64,000 bases of DNA, from the NCBI GenBank assembly GCA_944548615.1, contig OX155980.1, forward strand, positions 4,200,724-4,264,723, written 5' to 3'. Within the stretch, counting starts at the first letter, position 1, and every line of letters starts with the position of its first letter. A program made the translations under genes and the position numbers. Of the stretch, positions 12,941-25,394 are shown one piece after another. The DNA comes from Micropterix aruncella. Its lineage: Eukaryota > Arthropoda > Insecta > Lepidoptera > Micropterigidae. Under the pieces are notes generated by a model. That model was given only the letters and a program-made list of their open reading frames with translations, did no database searches and was not told where the DNA came from.

Positions 12941-13205
12941 ACGGCCCGGTGGTATAGTGGTTAGGTAGCCTGATCTTACATTGTAAGGTCCCGGGTTCGA
13001 TTCCCGGTTAAGTCACCATTTTCCGTTGGGATCAAATTAACGGAATTGCATTTTCAATTCTGTCGATTGAATGCAATAACAAGACACACTTACAGACATG
13101 TTACACGCACACATACATATAACACGTCATAGTAGGGTTGGTTGTAAGAGATTGTTATATGACAATAAACCTGCCCATTGTGACAAGCCCATACATAGTG
13201 ACAAG
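12941..13205 (+). mobile_element. tRNA-derived SINE
   Basis: The head contains a pol III A box TGGTATAGTGGTTAG (12950-12964) and B box GGGTTCGATTCCCGG (12993-13007), 29 bp apart, as in a tRNA. The acceptor halves (GGCCCGG and TTAAGTC) do not pair and the anticodon arm is distorted, so it is not a functional tRNA gene. A ~190-bp unrelated body follows. Possible imperfect duplication: GACAAGTAATA before the head and GACAAGTATTA near 13192-13202. Confidence 0.8.
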
Positions 13206-13467
13206 TATTAAGCCCGCGCAAATCTAGCATATGGAAGCAAGGGCCGAAAAAGATAATGTTTCAAAATTGTTCGATGATTTTCCAGATTGCGAAGCAAGAC
13301 GAAATACATTCTAGAAATGTATTTGTTCAGTTTTTTTGAAATACTTAGGTTTTAATACATAGCTTCAATACATTTTTTGTAAGGCATTGTTTTCAGGTCG
13401 TTAATTTAAATATGTCGATTTGCAAAAAATGGTACATTTTTAATAATATTATGTGGGTATTTTACAG

Positions 13468-14053
13468 TTATTGCATAGCTTTTATCGCGGGCCTTAGGCC
13501 AGCGCGGCGACCGAATGAAGAAATTTCTTAACGAAAATTAATGATTTTAAACTGATAATTACGTCTAAACGAGTACTGCTTACGATTCGAAAAAAATATA
13601 TGTTAAACAAGAACATTTTCCTAATATTCTTAGCTTTGAATATTTTAGATTTTGTTTATATTACATAGTGTAATTAATTTGTGAAATTAGGTCTAGCCGA
13701 ACACAAAAACGACTACTACGCAAATACTATCTGGCATATTATTATGAAACCTACACTATTTTAAAGATAATTTAATTATCTATCTTTTTATCTTTTTTTT
13801 TCGAATAATCCGGTTTTTTTGCTTTATCGAATAAAAAATTCGTGCGCGGCGCTCTATCGAAAGACGTTTAAAATATTCCGAATCATTTGCTACCGCAGCC
13901 GCAAATGATTCGGAATAATTTCAACGTTTTCCGATAGAGCGCAGTTATCTGATATCAGAAAAAATAAAATAAATAAATAATTATAATTGCATAAGTTGTT
14001 AAAAATGCTATGCAATAGCTTTACCGCGGCAGTTCCTGAGTGCCACACGTATT
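13468..14053 (+). repeat. Dispersed repeat R1, copy 2 (complete)
   Basis: Full-length copy. The head 'ttgcatagcttttatcgcgg' and the end block GCTATGCAATAGC are inverted relative to one another. The central hairpin at about 13850-13945 has ~40-bp arms, with CCGAATCATTTGC/GCAAATGATTCGG at its tip. It is inserted within the hAT element beginning at 10846. Confidence 0.88.
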
Positions 14054-14196
14054 ATTTTTTTTAATCTTACCAGTTTTGCGCTTAGTAGTTCTACTCAAGA
14101 TAAAGTAATAGAAACTGACATTAAAATTTTTATTTCTGATCAACATTCAAAGGTGAAGAGGTTTGGGTGATGTGAAATTCAGTAATTAAATTAAGA

Positions 14197-14394
14197 GTAT
14201 TAATATATCGTATTAATATAGGAATACGTATTAATAACAGTATTAATATATCGTATTAATACAATAATAACAATAATATCGTATTAATACAATAATAATA
14301 TATCGTATTAATACAATAATATCGTATAATACAATAATAACAGTATTAATATATCGTATTAAGATCGAATTAATATAGGGTCGTATTAATATAG
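14197..14394. repeat. AT-rich palindromic minisatellite
   Basis: Irregular tandem copies of 'gtattaatatatcgtattaatac' with AATAATAACA spacers. Each unit is itself near-palindromic. Confidence 0.8.
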
Positions 14395-14669
14395 GAACAA
14401 ATGTATTGAACATTCTACCGCAACACTGTTTCTATGTGAACCCGCGTGTCCCGTTGAAGCTCTTGGTAATTTGTTCCGCGACATGTTTGAGGCAATGTCC
14501 CCAAATAAATACGCCGATTTATGACGTACCTACAATATAAATATGTAATGTAGCTAGGTATACAGTAATTACATATTATACGCCATAATGAATGTAAGTA
14601 AGTAGGAGGAGGGGCATGTTGTTCAATTTTGCACTGCAGCCCATTTTTTTAGCTACGCCACTGGACCAG

Positions 14670-15240
14670 CCAATGCCGAGGGTCACAAAAGCTGCTGTAG
14701 AACTGTACTTTGCTGTTCCAAGGATTCGCACAAAGAGTTTTTTTTATCGCCATTAATATATATATATATATATATATATGTATCTAAGCCCGGTAGAATA
14801 CAACCGCAATAATAAAAACCACGAATATCCACAAGTTCAAAAAATAAAAATAAAAAAATATTTGTAGAGCCAGGACCGGCGGCGACAGAGCGAAATTTTA
14901 TCACAATCATTACATGATATAAATTATATTTTAATTTCATTATTAATAGTCAAATTATTATCATTATAATCAGAAACCAAGCAAATAAATAAAAAATAAT
15001 AAAAAAACACGACTGCTGTTAAAGAGAGTTAACTATTGTATCTATCTATTGTATTTATAATTATTTTTATTACAGTTTTTTTATGAAATATTTGTGGCTA
15101 TGTATATTTTCATATAGATAGATGTATATTTCCGGAATGCACTCAATTAGACCTTTCATTTGACACTAGACATGAAATATTTATGTTAATTTATTGACAT
15201 TTGGATATTTAGACGTGTTTTTTTGGCATTTGGACAGTTC
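14670..15240. other. AT-rich stretch with short (TA)n
   Basis: Contains a ~25-bp (TA)n at 14755-14780 and no supported gene. Confidence 0.45.
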
Positions 15241-15244
15241 AGTT

Positions 15245-15880
15245 TATACCCTATGACACTCGGGATGAAATAACGATTCTAACAATATCACACACTTCTA
15301 AATCGGCTCAAGCGTTTAGAAAATATGGTGAAATAAAAAATTAGGGCTTCAAAAAAGGGGAAGCGTACATACCTACCGGATTTTTTCCGAGTACAATTGC
15401 GTAGTTTTATATTTTTTCAAAATGTTGGATTGGAATAAATTCGTAAGTACCAAAAACGGTTATTTAATAATCGCTAATATTTTGGGGACTGTAATAATTA
15501 AATAGTATAATTTATTTTGCTAAATTAATATTCAAAATATTTCTCTTCGTTACTAGGCCTACCGGATCTATTCCTGACGGCCGCGAAGAGGAAGAACGAA
15601 AAAAACTTAACTGTCAAATGATGAATGCCAACACGCACCGCGTAACACAGTGATTTATATTAAAGACGCTGCTTTCTCCTTATATGAGAGCAAGGGGTCG
15701 CGCGGCACGTACCCTGTGACACTCGGGAGGACACAACGATTATAACGATAAGACACACTTCTAAATCGGATCAAGCGTTTAGAAGTTATGGTGGAATAAA
15801 GAAACGGAAAACAAACATAGATGAATCCTGAACCCATAACACAGCTTCTGGGCAGTCGTGTAAAAAAAGGAGGCGTACGA
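15245..15880 (+). repeat. Repeat family G, two tandemly placed copies
   Basis: 15250-15365 and 15705-15870 share 'ctatgacactcggga', 'cacacttctaaatcgg.tcaagcgtttag' and 'atggtg.aataaa'. The family recurs reversed at 25170-25281, where a Harbinger-like element has split it at its TTA. Non-coding; identity unknown. Confidence 0.65.
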
Positions 15881-16279
15881 CGAAGAAGATAAAAGTAAAC
15901 TTTTAAAAATTATTGGATATTCTATTTTCAAAATTTACTAACTTAAAATATGTCCTTTCAGCCAGGTTTTGTTTAAGAAATTGAAATGACATTGAAACTC
16001 CCATTGAAATGACAAAACTTCATGGATAATGTAATTTAATTAATAATAGTCAATATTTCTATTAATTAATTTCTTTCTTAAATTTCTTTTATAGAACAGC
16101 GACTTCATAGGTAAAGAGCCGATGTTATATAAATATGATCTCAATTTTAATGTATGTCGGATAAATATTTCTATATATCTTATCTATACAAAATGTCTAT
16201 ATATTATTATCATTTATATATTACTGATATTCATACCTATACAAGTTTATGGATATCAAACCCATACATATCTATACGG

Positions 16280-17335
16280 AATCTCAGATTTGAACTTCTA
16301 ACCTCACATTTGTCATGGCCCTTTCTTATTTACGATTTCACCAAAACCCAACTGTCTCGTCTAGATACGCTGGTGACAGCTGGTTTAAAATCCTGATTGT
16401 CCTTAGCCAAACCAGCTTACCCCTCGACTCTCTTCAGATCCAAACAAATTTTTGGGCTAGTGCTTAAACTGCCCTCTCTGCTCTACTCCAACTCCAGAAT
16501 AATAAAAACAACATTCTGTGCAATTCCAAAGACCCGGCAATATCGAAGCACGTAATAAGTGGCCGTAGTGATTCAAATGATCTACAAGCCCGCGTAGACT
16601 TCCACAAAAAGTTCCTTACTGGAATCAGCCAGAATGGCACTGGTCTGGGGTATGGCAGTACAACCACGAGCGACGTGGACTTGAAGAAGTCTCTTTTGCG
16701 GGGAGATTACGACAGCAACAGTATGGCTCATGCTATTGGCCTTCAATGCCAGAATGATTGGACAACGATTGGGGACTTTTGCATTCCGCCTCCAATGTAC
16801 TGGAAGGTAATGCTCTATAACTGGACGCCAGAGATGATGAAATTTTATTTGAATGCCTTTCAGCATACACTTCCAGACCTTAGTAACCTCGCTCGTTGGA
16901 GCTATGCCGAGGATAGTTCATGTTCCCTTTGTAGCAATACCCCTTGCACAGCTAGACATATTCTATCTGGCTGCAAGGTGGCCTTAGATCAAGGACGGTA
17001 CACTTACCGCCATTACAAAGTCCTCGCTGTTATTCGCGAGGTAATTAGCCTCTCAGTGGCTCGTGCAAAAAAGGGTTTGAAAGTATCCTCCAAACTATGG
17101 CTCTAAAGGCAAAAAACATTTAACTACAAAACCTTTCTCAATAATTAAAAAAGGTTCAGATTGGATTCTGGAGGTTGATTCGGTCTCTAAGCAGTATAAA
17201 ATCCCTGAAAGTCTCGGATGCACAACCCTCCGTCCAGATATAACTCTTTACTCCCTATCTCGGAAGGTGGCCCTTATTGTAGAATTAACTGTTCCATGGG
17301 AATCAAATATTCCGAAAGACCACGAGTAAAAATAA
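16280..17335 (+). pseudogene. RLE-type non-LTR retrotransposon tail (zinc knuckle plus endonuclease-like region)
   Basis: The plus strand reads FLIYDFTKTQLSRLDTLV, a frame break, a longer frame 16675-17106, and a further segment to about 17325. The C-terminal order matches R2-like elements: a CCHC knuckle CSLCSNTPCTARHILSGC (C-X2-C-X8-H-X4-C, about 16920-16975), the conserved QGRYTYRH.KVL block, then LRPDITLYSLSRK with VALIVELTVPWE about ten residues later (17225-17310). The last two fit the PD-(D/E)XK core of a restriction-like endonuclease. RT is absent, so it is a 5'-truncated copy with at least three frame disruptions. The clade within RLE elements is not determined. Confidence 0.65.
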
Positions 17336-17477
17336 AATAAATACCATGATCCCGCAAATGCCGTCACCCGGAACGGCTTCACTGTTCACCTTCACGCGGT
17401 GGAAGTTGGCGCTCGTGGCCTGCCAGCTTAATCTCTATTTCACCTCTTTAAAGATCTTGCTTGGTCTTTCCAGAAAA

Positions 17478-17718
17478 ATAATCAACTCTTTCCTAGAAAA
17501 AATATCTAAAACCGCGATTTGCGCATCTCAAATTCAATGGCATCGAAGGGGGAGTGAATGGGTGGTAAGGTGAACGCTCACATGTGGCAAGACAGTTGTC
17601 CTAAAGCTACCACAGCCGGTCGTTAATCCGGAATCCACTGCTCACCCCCCAAAAGTGTAAAAAAAATGTATTATGATGGGCCCGACTCCGGTCGGTGAAT
17701 TGCATGGCGGCTCCGTTT
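17478..17718 (+). repeat. Short interspersed repeat E, copy 1
   Basis: A ~240-bp unit shared with 60889-61128 and, for its last ~155 bp, with 60240-60396. Markers are 'tcaactctttcctagaaaaa', 'gtgaacgctcacatgtggca', 'accacagccggt' and 'gatgggcccgactccggtcg'. It ends at 'gctccgtttgtattt' followed by a T/A-rich tail. The constant 3' end and variable 5' end suggest retroposition. No recognised tRNA head. Confidence 0.75.
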
Positions 17719-17754
17719 GTATTTTATTTTATTTATTGAACCACCCCATGTTTA

Positions 17755-18165
17755 CTTTCCCGGCCCACCGAGGGAAAGTTTTCCGAACGCGTAATTTTTG
17801 AAGATGAAGACGGAAATATCAATTTTGAGCCCCCCTGAGACGGTTAGGACCATTTCCAGATTGAAATATGTCTGTGTGTCTGTCTGTTTGTCTTTCTGTT
17901 TGTTTATCTCTCTCTATATGTATTACATTTCTCCACGATAGCGACCGAACGCTTATTCCCATTGCCCTGAAGTTTGGTATGCAGGTCCATGTAGAGGATT
18001 TAAAAGATTTGTGGATGAAATCGTTCCACCAGAGGGCGCGCTAGTCATACTGCAATCTCGAAATAAAGGAATTTAAGACTTAAAATCCGGTACACACAGC
18101 CTTGGTGGGCTGAAACCACATTGTGAAATTTTGTATGGAATATCTCATATACAAGCGACACAAAT
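17755..18165 (-). repeat. Dispersed repeat family B, copy 2
   Basis: Reverse-complement alignment to 8486-8880, including the 'gcgcgccctctggtgga' block, the 'gcataccaaact' block and the 3' hairpin (CTTTCCC and GGGAAAG near 17757-17785). Confidence 0.7.
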
Positions 18166-18179
18166 ATTTTGCCATATTT

Positions 18180-19130
18180 AACTGCCATATTTAAGAAAAT
18201 ACTACATGATATTGGAAAAATACCATTTTATTAACACGGTATCTACTAAAAATATAGTACGAAAATGCTACGATGGAGGGGGGGGGGTAATTGACTCGCG
18301 GAGTAAGGGGAATGACGCCGTGGTGGTGGGGGGGGGGGTGAGGTTGCAACAACGGGTGGTTGGCGTGGGGGAGGGGGTCGAGGGAGGCGCGGGAGCCCTG
18401 TCTACTTGAAAAAGTCTTGGGAGTGACCCAACCATTTTCTTTTAAAATACGTAAGTTTGAAAAACGTTTAAACATATATTCCGCTAGGCAACAAACACAG
18501 AAAAAATTAAATAAAAAGTCTGTGTCAATGCTTAAAGTGAATATGCCTACGCGGCGCTACACGCAAAGCCCTCGCGCGCGTGTCTCTTTTGTTCTTGTAA
18601 AATTCAATCGTGTTTTTCCTTGGAAAGCGGAAAAGTGACATAATTATATTCCGCAAATGCAAGATCGAGTCTATGTGCCTTTACACGTGAAACTAAAATT
18701 GCTCAATCGTAGGCAATATTGGTCAATGATGACGTCACGCAATGTCAATCAATTTACTGCGATACCATCACGTAGCAATTGTTGCTAGAGATACCGCCAC
18801 ACCAGCCTGAGCGATATGGAGCATCTTTAAGTGACAACGTTGAATCAACATGTTTCTGATTTGCTGAAACATGTTTTTCGCAGCATTGCATGTTGCGGAG
18901 TTTACCACTGCGTGTTTAAAAGTTGCCGCTCGGCGAGCGGCAACTCAGCAACATGTTAATTCAACTTTGTTGATAAACAAAAGTTCACCATGAATACGGG
19001 GCTTTAATAAACTAGGCAATACATTTCTACACTAGAAATTCAGTTGAACTGCTAGTCATGTAATCATTTTTGTAATGACTTTTGATTTAAGTAAAAACAA
19101 TAAAAAATAGTATGTGATTAAATATTATCT
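18180..19130. other. Non-coding stretch with G-runs and an inverted-repeat element
   Basis: G-rich runs lie at 18277-18290 and 18326-18338. At 18835-18976, outer inverted repeats (GTTGAATCAACATGTT and its imperfect complement) enclose a perfect hairpin AGTTGCCGCTCG/CGAGCGGCAACT at about 18922-18946. This is probably a small MITE. No gene. Confidence 0.45.
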
Positions 19131-19140
19131 TCATTGTACA

Positions 19141-19960
19141 TATCTATACGAATATTATAAAGAAGTAATGTTTGAAAGAAGGTTTTTATGTTTGTAAGTT
19201 TGTATGTAAGGGGAAATCTCCGAAACTACTTATCTGATTTCAAAAATTATTCCTTTAATGGAAATCTCCGTTATCGGTAAGTGATTTAGGCTATATTTTA
19301 TTTTGATAAATCGTGGTTTTCAATACGAAATCATGATATTTGTAAATCAAGTCGAAGAAAAGCAAGCTGGTGAGTTGCTTTATCGGCGTGCGCCGACGAA
19401 ACGGTTTGATATATGTGAAAACAATATACGACAAAAACATCGGCCACTGACTGGAGATCGGAGATCTATAAAAGCGACAGCATACATTGAACTTTTATAT
19501 TTAAACTACAATAACAGCTTTTATGTATCAAAAAATAATAAAAATAAGTAGGCAGAGTTTGTTGAATATTTGCAATAAAATAATAATCCATACTAAAATA
19601 AATTGATTCATTGTTACGGGTGGCTAATAACGATAAAATAAGCCATTTACTATAAGTTTTTAGGTGGTTTGGTTATAAAGATCTCATAAAATTAGTAACG
19701 CGTGCAAGCACCCCGAAATATCTAGCAGGCGGCGGCGGCGGCTTTTGGCCCAGCAATGTCAGCGTTCAGCGGATGGCGGCGCGGGTGGCGAGGAAGAAGA
19801 CGCGTACGTCTAGGATATAGGTAGCGTGCATCTGAGGGGGGGACGTCTTGCACTATATATCTAAAGGTAGCGTCTAAAAAGGCAAATAAACGCCACCCTA
19901 CTTAAATTAACAAATTTATTCAAAACTTTACGCGAATCAAAGCCGCGGGCAACAGCTAGC
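19141..19960 (+). repeat. Retroposon-like block bounded by 'tctatacgaatattataaag' and 'cgcgggcaacagctag'
   Basis: These bounding motifs are shared in kind with the short retroposons at 23081-23527 and 21122-21858 (ends in 'aatattataa' and 'cagctag'). The interior frame 19303-19551 has no recognised domain; a (GGC)n run lies near 19732-19745. Low certainty that it is a single element. Confidence 0.4.
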
Positions 19961-20094
19961 AGACATATAAAAACCTTATTAGAAAGTAAACATGTACTTT
20001 TATTAAGCAGCTTTGGAATAAACTCATGATATTATACTGGGTCTATTGGACCCGGTATAGTACTTATATTACACATTATGGCGCGACTCCCTAA

Positions 20095-20500
20095 GTGTTA
20101 AACCGTGATGTCCACGAGTGGCCGGAGAAATTTTGGGACATGAGTGGACGACCAGAGACCATACGCAGCTGTCGCAGTGTCGCAAAGACGCGGTGCTGCA
20201 AGGATTCGCAGGAATCCGGTCTGGAGATCGTGTCGCATGCGAAAAGTACAACAACGGCATACGTCAAAGAGACACGCTCTACGGTCCGCGCACACGGTAT
20301 GCCACCGATACAAGCGTCTACGCAACGGAAGACCGCTCCATACATCCCCATATAACTAATAAAACGGCACCACGTACGCTACGCCGAGCGGCACTGCGAC
20401 GCGATCTCCAGACCGCATCAACGCGGCGGTACCAGTCACAGAGACGCAAGCGCACCCCCAACTCCGCGCATACCGCATGTGGTTCTTTGTTTTAACAATT
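20095..20500. other. GC-rich island open in all six frames
   Basis: Between about 20098 and 20325 all three plus and all three minus frames lack stops; the longest plus frame is 20118-20495 (125 codons). No translation shows a domain I recognise, and the arginine-rich readings look like composition rather than a protein. Just upstream (20032-20055) is a hairpin TATACTGGGTC/GACCCGGTATA. It could be a decayed exon or an LTR-like GC block; undecided. Confidence 0.35.
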
Positions 20501-20589
20501 TGGTTTCGAGATGGTGTGTTTCGGGTTACATCCAAGTTGATAATTCTAATCTGGATCGCAAAGCAGACTTACTTGAGAAACCGCAAACT

Positions 20590-21110
20590 GCGCATTTTAT
20601 TTTATTTTATTTATATTCACTCGGAAAATTCACAGTGCAAAAATGTCATTAAATATAAATATACAATATGTAAATCGCAAGGCAGATAATGAATTATCGC
20701 ATTTATATAATCAGTGGGGAGCGTAAAGTTTCGGGTAGAAATTGGTACAACGGGCACAATTTCTACCCGGTAAGAGTTCGGGGTAGAAATTGTGCGTGTC
20801 AGTGAAATAGGAGTAAGAGTTTTTGGATGAATTTAGGAATGCGTAGGTATGTATGCATGTGTTGGGGTGGGAGGGTGAGTTTGTGTGTGTCGGTGTGAGG
20901 TATGTCTGCATATGTATAATAGTTACATCCAAGTATATATACGATATAAAAGAAATTAATAAGGGTGGTTAGTCAACAACAAGAATTAGGAATCGAAGAC
21001 TATCGCGGATGTTTGACATTATAAATATCATAAAAACGAATTTACCCCGTGAAGCTTGTAGGCCAGTATTCAATTTGGTTGCTTTCGTGAAGGCGTCAGA
21101 TAACAGGTAA
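20590..21110. other. LINE-tail-like TTTTA run, hairpin and simple repeats
   Basis: (TTTTA)n at 20594-20612 resembles a reversed LINE tail. At 20729-20772 an inverted pair CGGGTAGAAATTG/CAATTTCTACCCG is visible. The rest is GT-rich simple sequence. Confidence 0.45.
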
Positions 21111-21121
21111 AATATATCAAC

Positions 21122-21858
21122 ACTAGCTGACCCGTGCCCACTTCGTTGGGCGGTAAAACTTTTTACCTGTGATGAAATAGGTTCGATTAGTACTGAGTGC
21201 TATGATTTATTTCCTGACTGCCAAAAGAAGGATTATATTTTTACTGCATATGTATGTATGTATTTGCATGCCAATTTGACTATATTACCGTTATTTGTGA
21301 GTGTCTTCTTGTGAGTGTCTTATTTGTGAGTGTCTTATCTCTTTAACCATTTATGCAGTAAAGGGGAAATTATATGCAGTAAAAGGGAAAAGTATTTTGT
21401 TTTAAACATTTGAGACGATAAATTTACTTATTTTGATAAGAATTCATAATTGTTGATAATATGTTCAATAAACATGACCTAACGATTTAAATTATTTTTT
21501 CAATATAAAATACTACTTTTTGTGACTTAAATATAAAAGTTAGGCATATTCTGTCGCTGACGTTTTTGTAGGCATTATCAAGCTCTACAACTATTCTCTA
21601 GAACTTAATCGTATATCTCTCATCGTTAAGGTAGCGTTAGTTAGAAACTTTTTCGTTCGACCGTTTTTTCTCCGACTTACTTTGCAAATCCGACTACCAC
21701 GAAAAAGTCTTTACATTTTTCGGATTAATATATAGCCTATGACACTCACAAATAACGTGTATTTCTATCGGTAAAAGAATTTTCAAAATCGGTTTAGTAG
21801 ATCCAGAGATTACTTCCTACAACCTAACAAACTTTACCTCTTTATAATATTAGTATAG
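21122..21858 (+). repeat. Dispersed repeat 'ctagctgaccc', copy 1
   Basis: A ~735-bp repeat beginning 'actagctgacccgtgcccac' and ending 'aatattagtatagat'. It is present inverted at 44897-45619 with the same internal order ('gccacttcgttgggcggtaa', the tandem 'gtgagtgtctt' words, 'atcggtttagtagatccaga'). This start and end style is common for truncated retroposons in Lepidoptera (general knowledge). Non-coding. Confidence 0.8.
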
Positions 21859-21939
21859 ATCACCGAAAAGATCGTTGTACAGTATTGTGTGAATTGATAT
21901 CAATATGTGTAATAATTTCCAATAATGGATTTATTTACC

Positions 21940-22265
21940 ATAGCAAACTATACATTTTAGTACGGACGGTGTTCCCAGTCAGCTTCATTGACTTTTTGAA
22001 GGTTTTGGATGAACATATGAGACACTTGCAGCTATCAGTGATTTACTATCTCTATCGCCTTTGTTTTAGCCTATGGAAGCCTGGACTTACAAATAGCCCA
22101 TAAATTGTCAATGGGATTTAGGTCCGGCGAGTTTTCTTGCCCTTCGAGCCACAAGTCATTTATATCGGAAGTAATTCATCGTTAGCTTAGACTGTGACAT
22201 GGGGATAAGTTTTGCTGAATGATCGCTTTGCCATTTGGGACAGTTTTTTCAAGTTACAAGAACAT
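21940..22265 (-). pseudogene. Tc1-like transposase relic
   Basis: The minus strand reads DLWLEGQENSPDLNPIDNLW then AICKSRL, a stop, and weaker C-terminal similarity. SPDLNPI(E/D)NLW is the signature around the third catalytic acidic residue of Tc1/mariner transposases; here the residue is D. An earlier QQNLSPCHS may be a mutated QDNAPCH motif. No inverted termini or TA duplication were located. Confidence 0.7.
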
Positions 22266-22269
22266 TTTT

Positions 22270-23070
22270 GATTTAATTTTATTTGTATTTCTGACTAAAA
22301 CGATGATTTGGCTAAGACCCCCTTCCACCCAAATTGCGTTACGTAATACTTGAGCGTCCCCTAAAGCGTTTGTTTATTGTTAACAAATGAATTCATTAAT
22401 TGGAGATATGCTGAGATATAGAGGACATTGCGATGAATCGTTTGATAATATGGACAAAAACTACAAATTACGTAAGTGAATAGGAAAATGACGTTTTTAT
22501 TGCGGAACCTGTCCATTTGCGTTGGTTCTTACGGTTAGTTTTTGCACTAAAACGAACGAACGGCTTGTGTCATATTCGGTACCTACAGTAGAATTAGTAA
22601 CTAAGGCAGATTTACATTGAGCCAGTTACAGGCGTCAATGCTGGCGCCAACAGCTGACACACAGACGTGGTTATTTCTTCACGGTGTACGCACGTTATTA
22701 CTCAGTCGGGGAAAATGATTTCACGAAAACGGCAGGATTTAATACAAATCATTTGTTGAGAAAATTTTCCTATATGCTGCTCGAAGAGTTGCCGGAAATG
22801 TTAGACGAAGAGGTATCGAAAAGAAACGTCATTGTTGCTTGTTAAAATTTTCGACACGACGCGACGCGTCGTCTACAATGCATTGCCAACGACTGACCAA
22901 CTTAGACATCAGCACCTAGACAAGGTCAGTTGTATTATTTGTAACGATGATTGGATCATTTAAGTAAGATGCTTATATCATAGGCTCACCATTTTTTATA
23001 ATAAGTTAATTAAAAGAATATTGGATTGTATTTCCAATAATATAATAATATTACTTTGTTGGTATTTCCA
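22270..23070. other. Non-coding stretch, nothing firm
   Basis: No gene or clear element; 22640-22880 is slightly GC-richer, with short broken frames. Confidence 0.4.
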
Positions 23071-23080
23071 ATAATCCTAA

Positions 23081-23527
23081 AACGCGAAAGTTTGTATGTA
23101 TGTATGGATGTTTGTTACTCTTTCACGCAAAAACTACTAAATGGATTTTGATGAAACTTTACAATAATATAGCTTACACATCAGAATAACACATAGGCTA
23201 TAACTTATAAAGATATAGCGTGAAATATCTAAAATATAACGATAACTGTCAAGTAAGTAGGAAAAAAATCAAAAAAATTGAAATTCGAAATTTAAATTCT
23301 ATCCTACTATCCTAATAATATTATAAACGCGAAAGTTTGTATGTATGTATGGATGTTTGTTACTCTTTCACGCAAAAACTACTGAATGGATTTTGATGAA
23401 ACTTTAAATTAATATAGCTTACACATCAGAATAACACATAGGGTATAATTTATAAAGATATATGGTTTTCTATCATCATTATCACAATTTTCCATCACCA
23501 CGCGGGTAAAACCGCTGGGCGCAGCTA
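23081..23527 (+). repeat. Short retroposon family M, two tandem copies
   Basis: 23081-23230 and 23320-23527 share 'acgcgaaagtttgtatgtat', 'ctctttcacgcaaaaactac', 'ggattttgatgaaacttt' and 'cacatcagaataacacatag'. The second copy ends 'cgctgggcgcagctagta', the common 3' style of this family. Confidence 0.8.
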
Positions 23528-23771
23528 GTATAATATAATACTTTGTTAAAATGCTCGGTATTTATGAGTATATCAAACTCGTCGACATTGGATGTTTGTA
23601 ACGGCACTTACACTATATTTATCACACTTCCGAATCTGTAAAAATCTTTGCCTTATATCTATAAATAAGCATCGTTTAAAGAAGTATGAAACATCTTTAT
23701 TGCAATAGTTAGTTTTTTTACATATTAATAAACACCTATAATATGACAGCAGGTTCTTAGTTTTTTTGAGC

Positions 23772-23997
23772 TATATTCGCGGTTTCACCCGCGTGGCGAT
23801 GGAAAATTGTGATAATGCTAGAAAACTATATATCTTTATAAATTATCTTATCTTATAGCCTATGTGTTATTCTGATGTGTAAGCTATATTATTGTAAAGT
23901 TTCATCAAAATCCATCCAGTAGTTTTTGCGTGAAAGAGTAACAAACATCCATACATACATTCTGACAAACTTTCGCGTTTATAATATTAGTAGGACT
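23772..23997 (-). repeat. Short retroposon family M, copy 3
   Basis: Inverted relative to 23320-23527, with all the same blocks, from 'tttcacccgcgtggcgatgg' to 'ctttcgcgtttataatatta'. Confidence 0.8.
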
Positions 23998-23999
23998 AT

Positions 24000-24670
24000 C
24001 TAAAAAAACGCATGGTATGCATTTAGCATTAAAATTATCGAATCCAGTAATGTTTTTTTTCTTGATAAATGAAATTGGTTCCGATACTAATTAAATTACG
24101 AAAATAGTCTTTATTGAAAATAGTCTCCCCAGTGACTATCCTGAAAAAATTGATTTTCAAGAAATTTGACAATTTGAACCGTGGTCCGCGGCTATATTTT
24201 AGGACATATTTTTTTTCATTTTTTTCCATTCTTTGATCATAAAGAAGTTTATTAAATTCTATAAACTCACTTTTTTACTAAGTTTTACTAAGTACGAATA
24301 TTGGAATTTCGTTATTTCCAATAATTACAAATACTTTCTGAAGAACCTCGTTTTTTTATGCAGTTTAGCGAACTCGTCTATATTGAAGATGTTTTAATAA
24401 CACCCCACTAGACATCACACTGATTTCGAAAAATCTTTATCTCCGTAAATAACCGAGATATATGCGTTTAAAAAAGCGTGAAATACTTATATGGCAGTAG
24501 GTCATGTAAGTTCTTTTTAACCCGTCATAAACACATATTTATTTTTTATTTATTTTTATTTTATTTCATTTAATTTAATTTCATTTAATTTTATTTAGTT
24601 TTATTTTATTTCATTTAAAACGAGGGTCGATGAACCAACCAAACACAATAATAATAATAATAATTAAGAA
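24000..24670. other. AT-rich stretch with TTTTA/TTTAA simple repeats
   Basis: 24540-24625 is a degenerate (TTTAT/TTTCA)n run. No gene. Confidence 0.5.
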
Positions 24671-24671
24671 A

Positions 24672-25090
<419 letters not shown>

Positions 25091-25169
25091 TAATTATATA
25101 TATATATATATGTATAATAATAAAAAATAAATAATAATAACAATATTATATAGGCGGTAGTTTAAGTTA

Positions 25170-25281
25170 TTTTTTTACACGACTGCCCAATAAAAAGGGA
25201 GTGTAATGTGTTCAGGGTGCATCTATGTATTTTTTCCATTTCTTTATTCCACCATAACTTTTAAACGCTCGAACCGATTTA
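25170..25281 (-). repeat. Repeat family G, copy 3 (left piece, split by insertion)
   Basis: Matches the reverse complement of 15770-15870 ('ttacacgactgccca', 'ccaccataactttt'). The family resumes at 26343 with 'ttagaagtatgtg' and 'agtgtcacagg', immediately after the inserted element. Confidence 0.75.
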
Positions 25282-25394
25282 GGCCCAATTTCTATATGTA
25301 ACCTGTGAGTAAAAGTGTATAAGTAAAACCATCGGTTTGCTCAATATACAATATATCTTGCGTTTTTATGTGTAACCGATATCGGTGGATCGAC

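Noticed and set aside
12943..13017. tRNA gene
   Set aside because: A and B boxes are good but the acceptor stem does not pair and the anticodon arm is distorted, so it is a SINE head.
20118..20495. Small arginine-rich gene
   Set aside because: All six frames are open here and none shows a domain, so coding cannot be claimed from this sequence alone.
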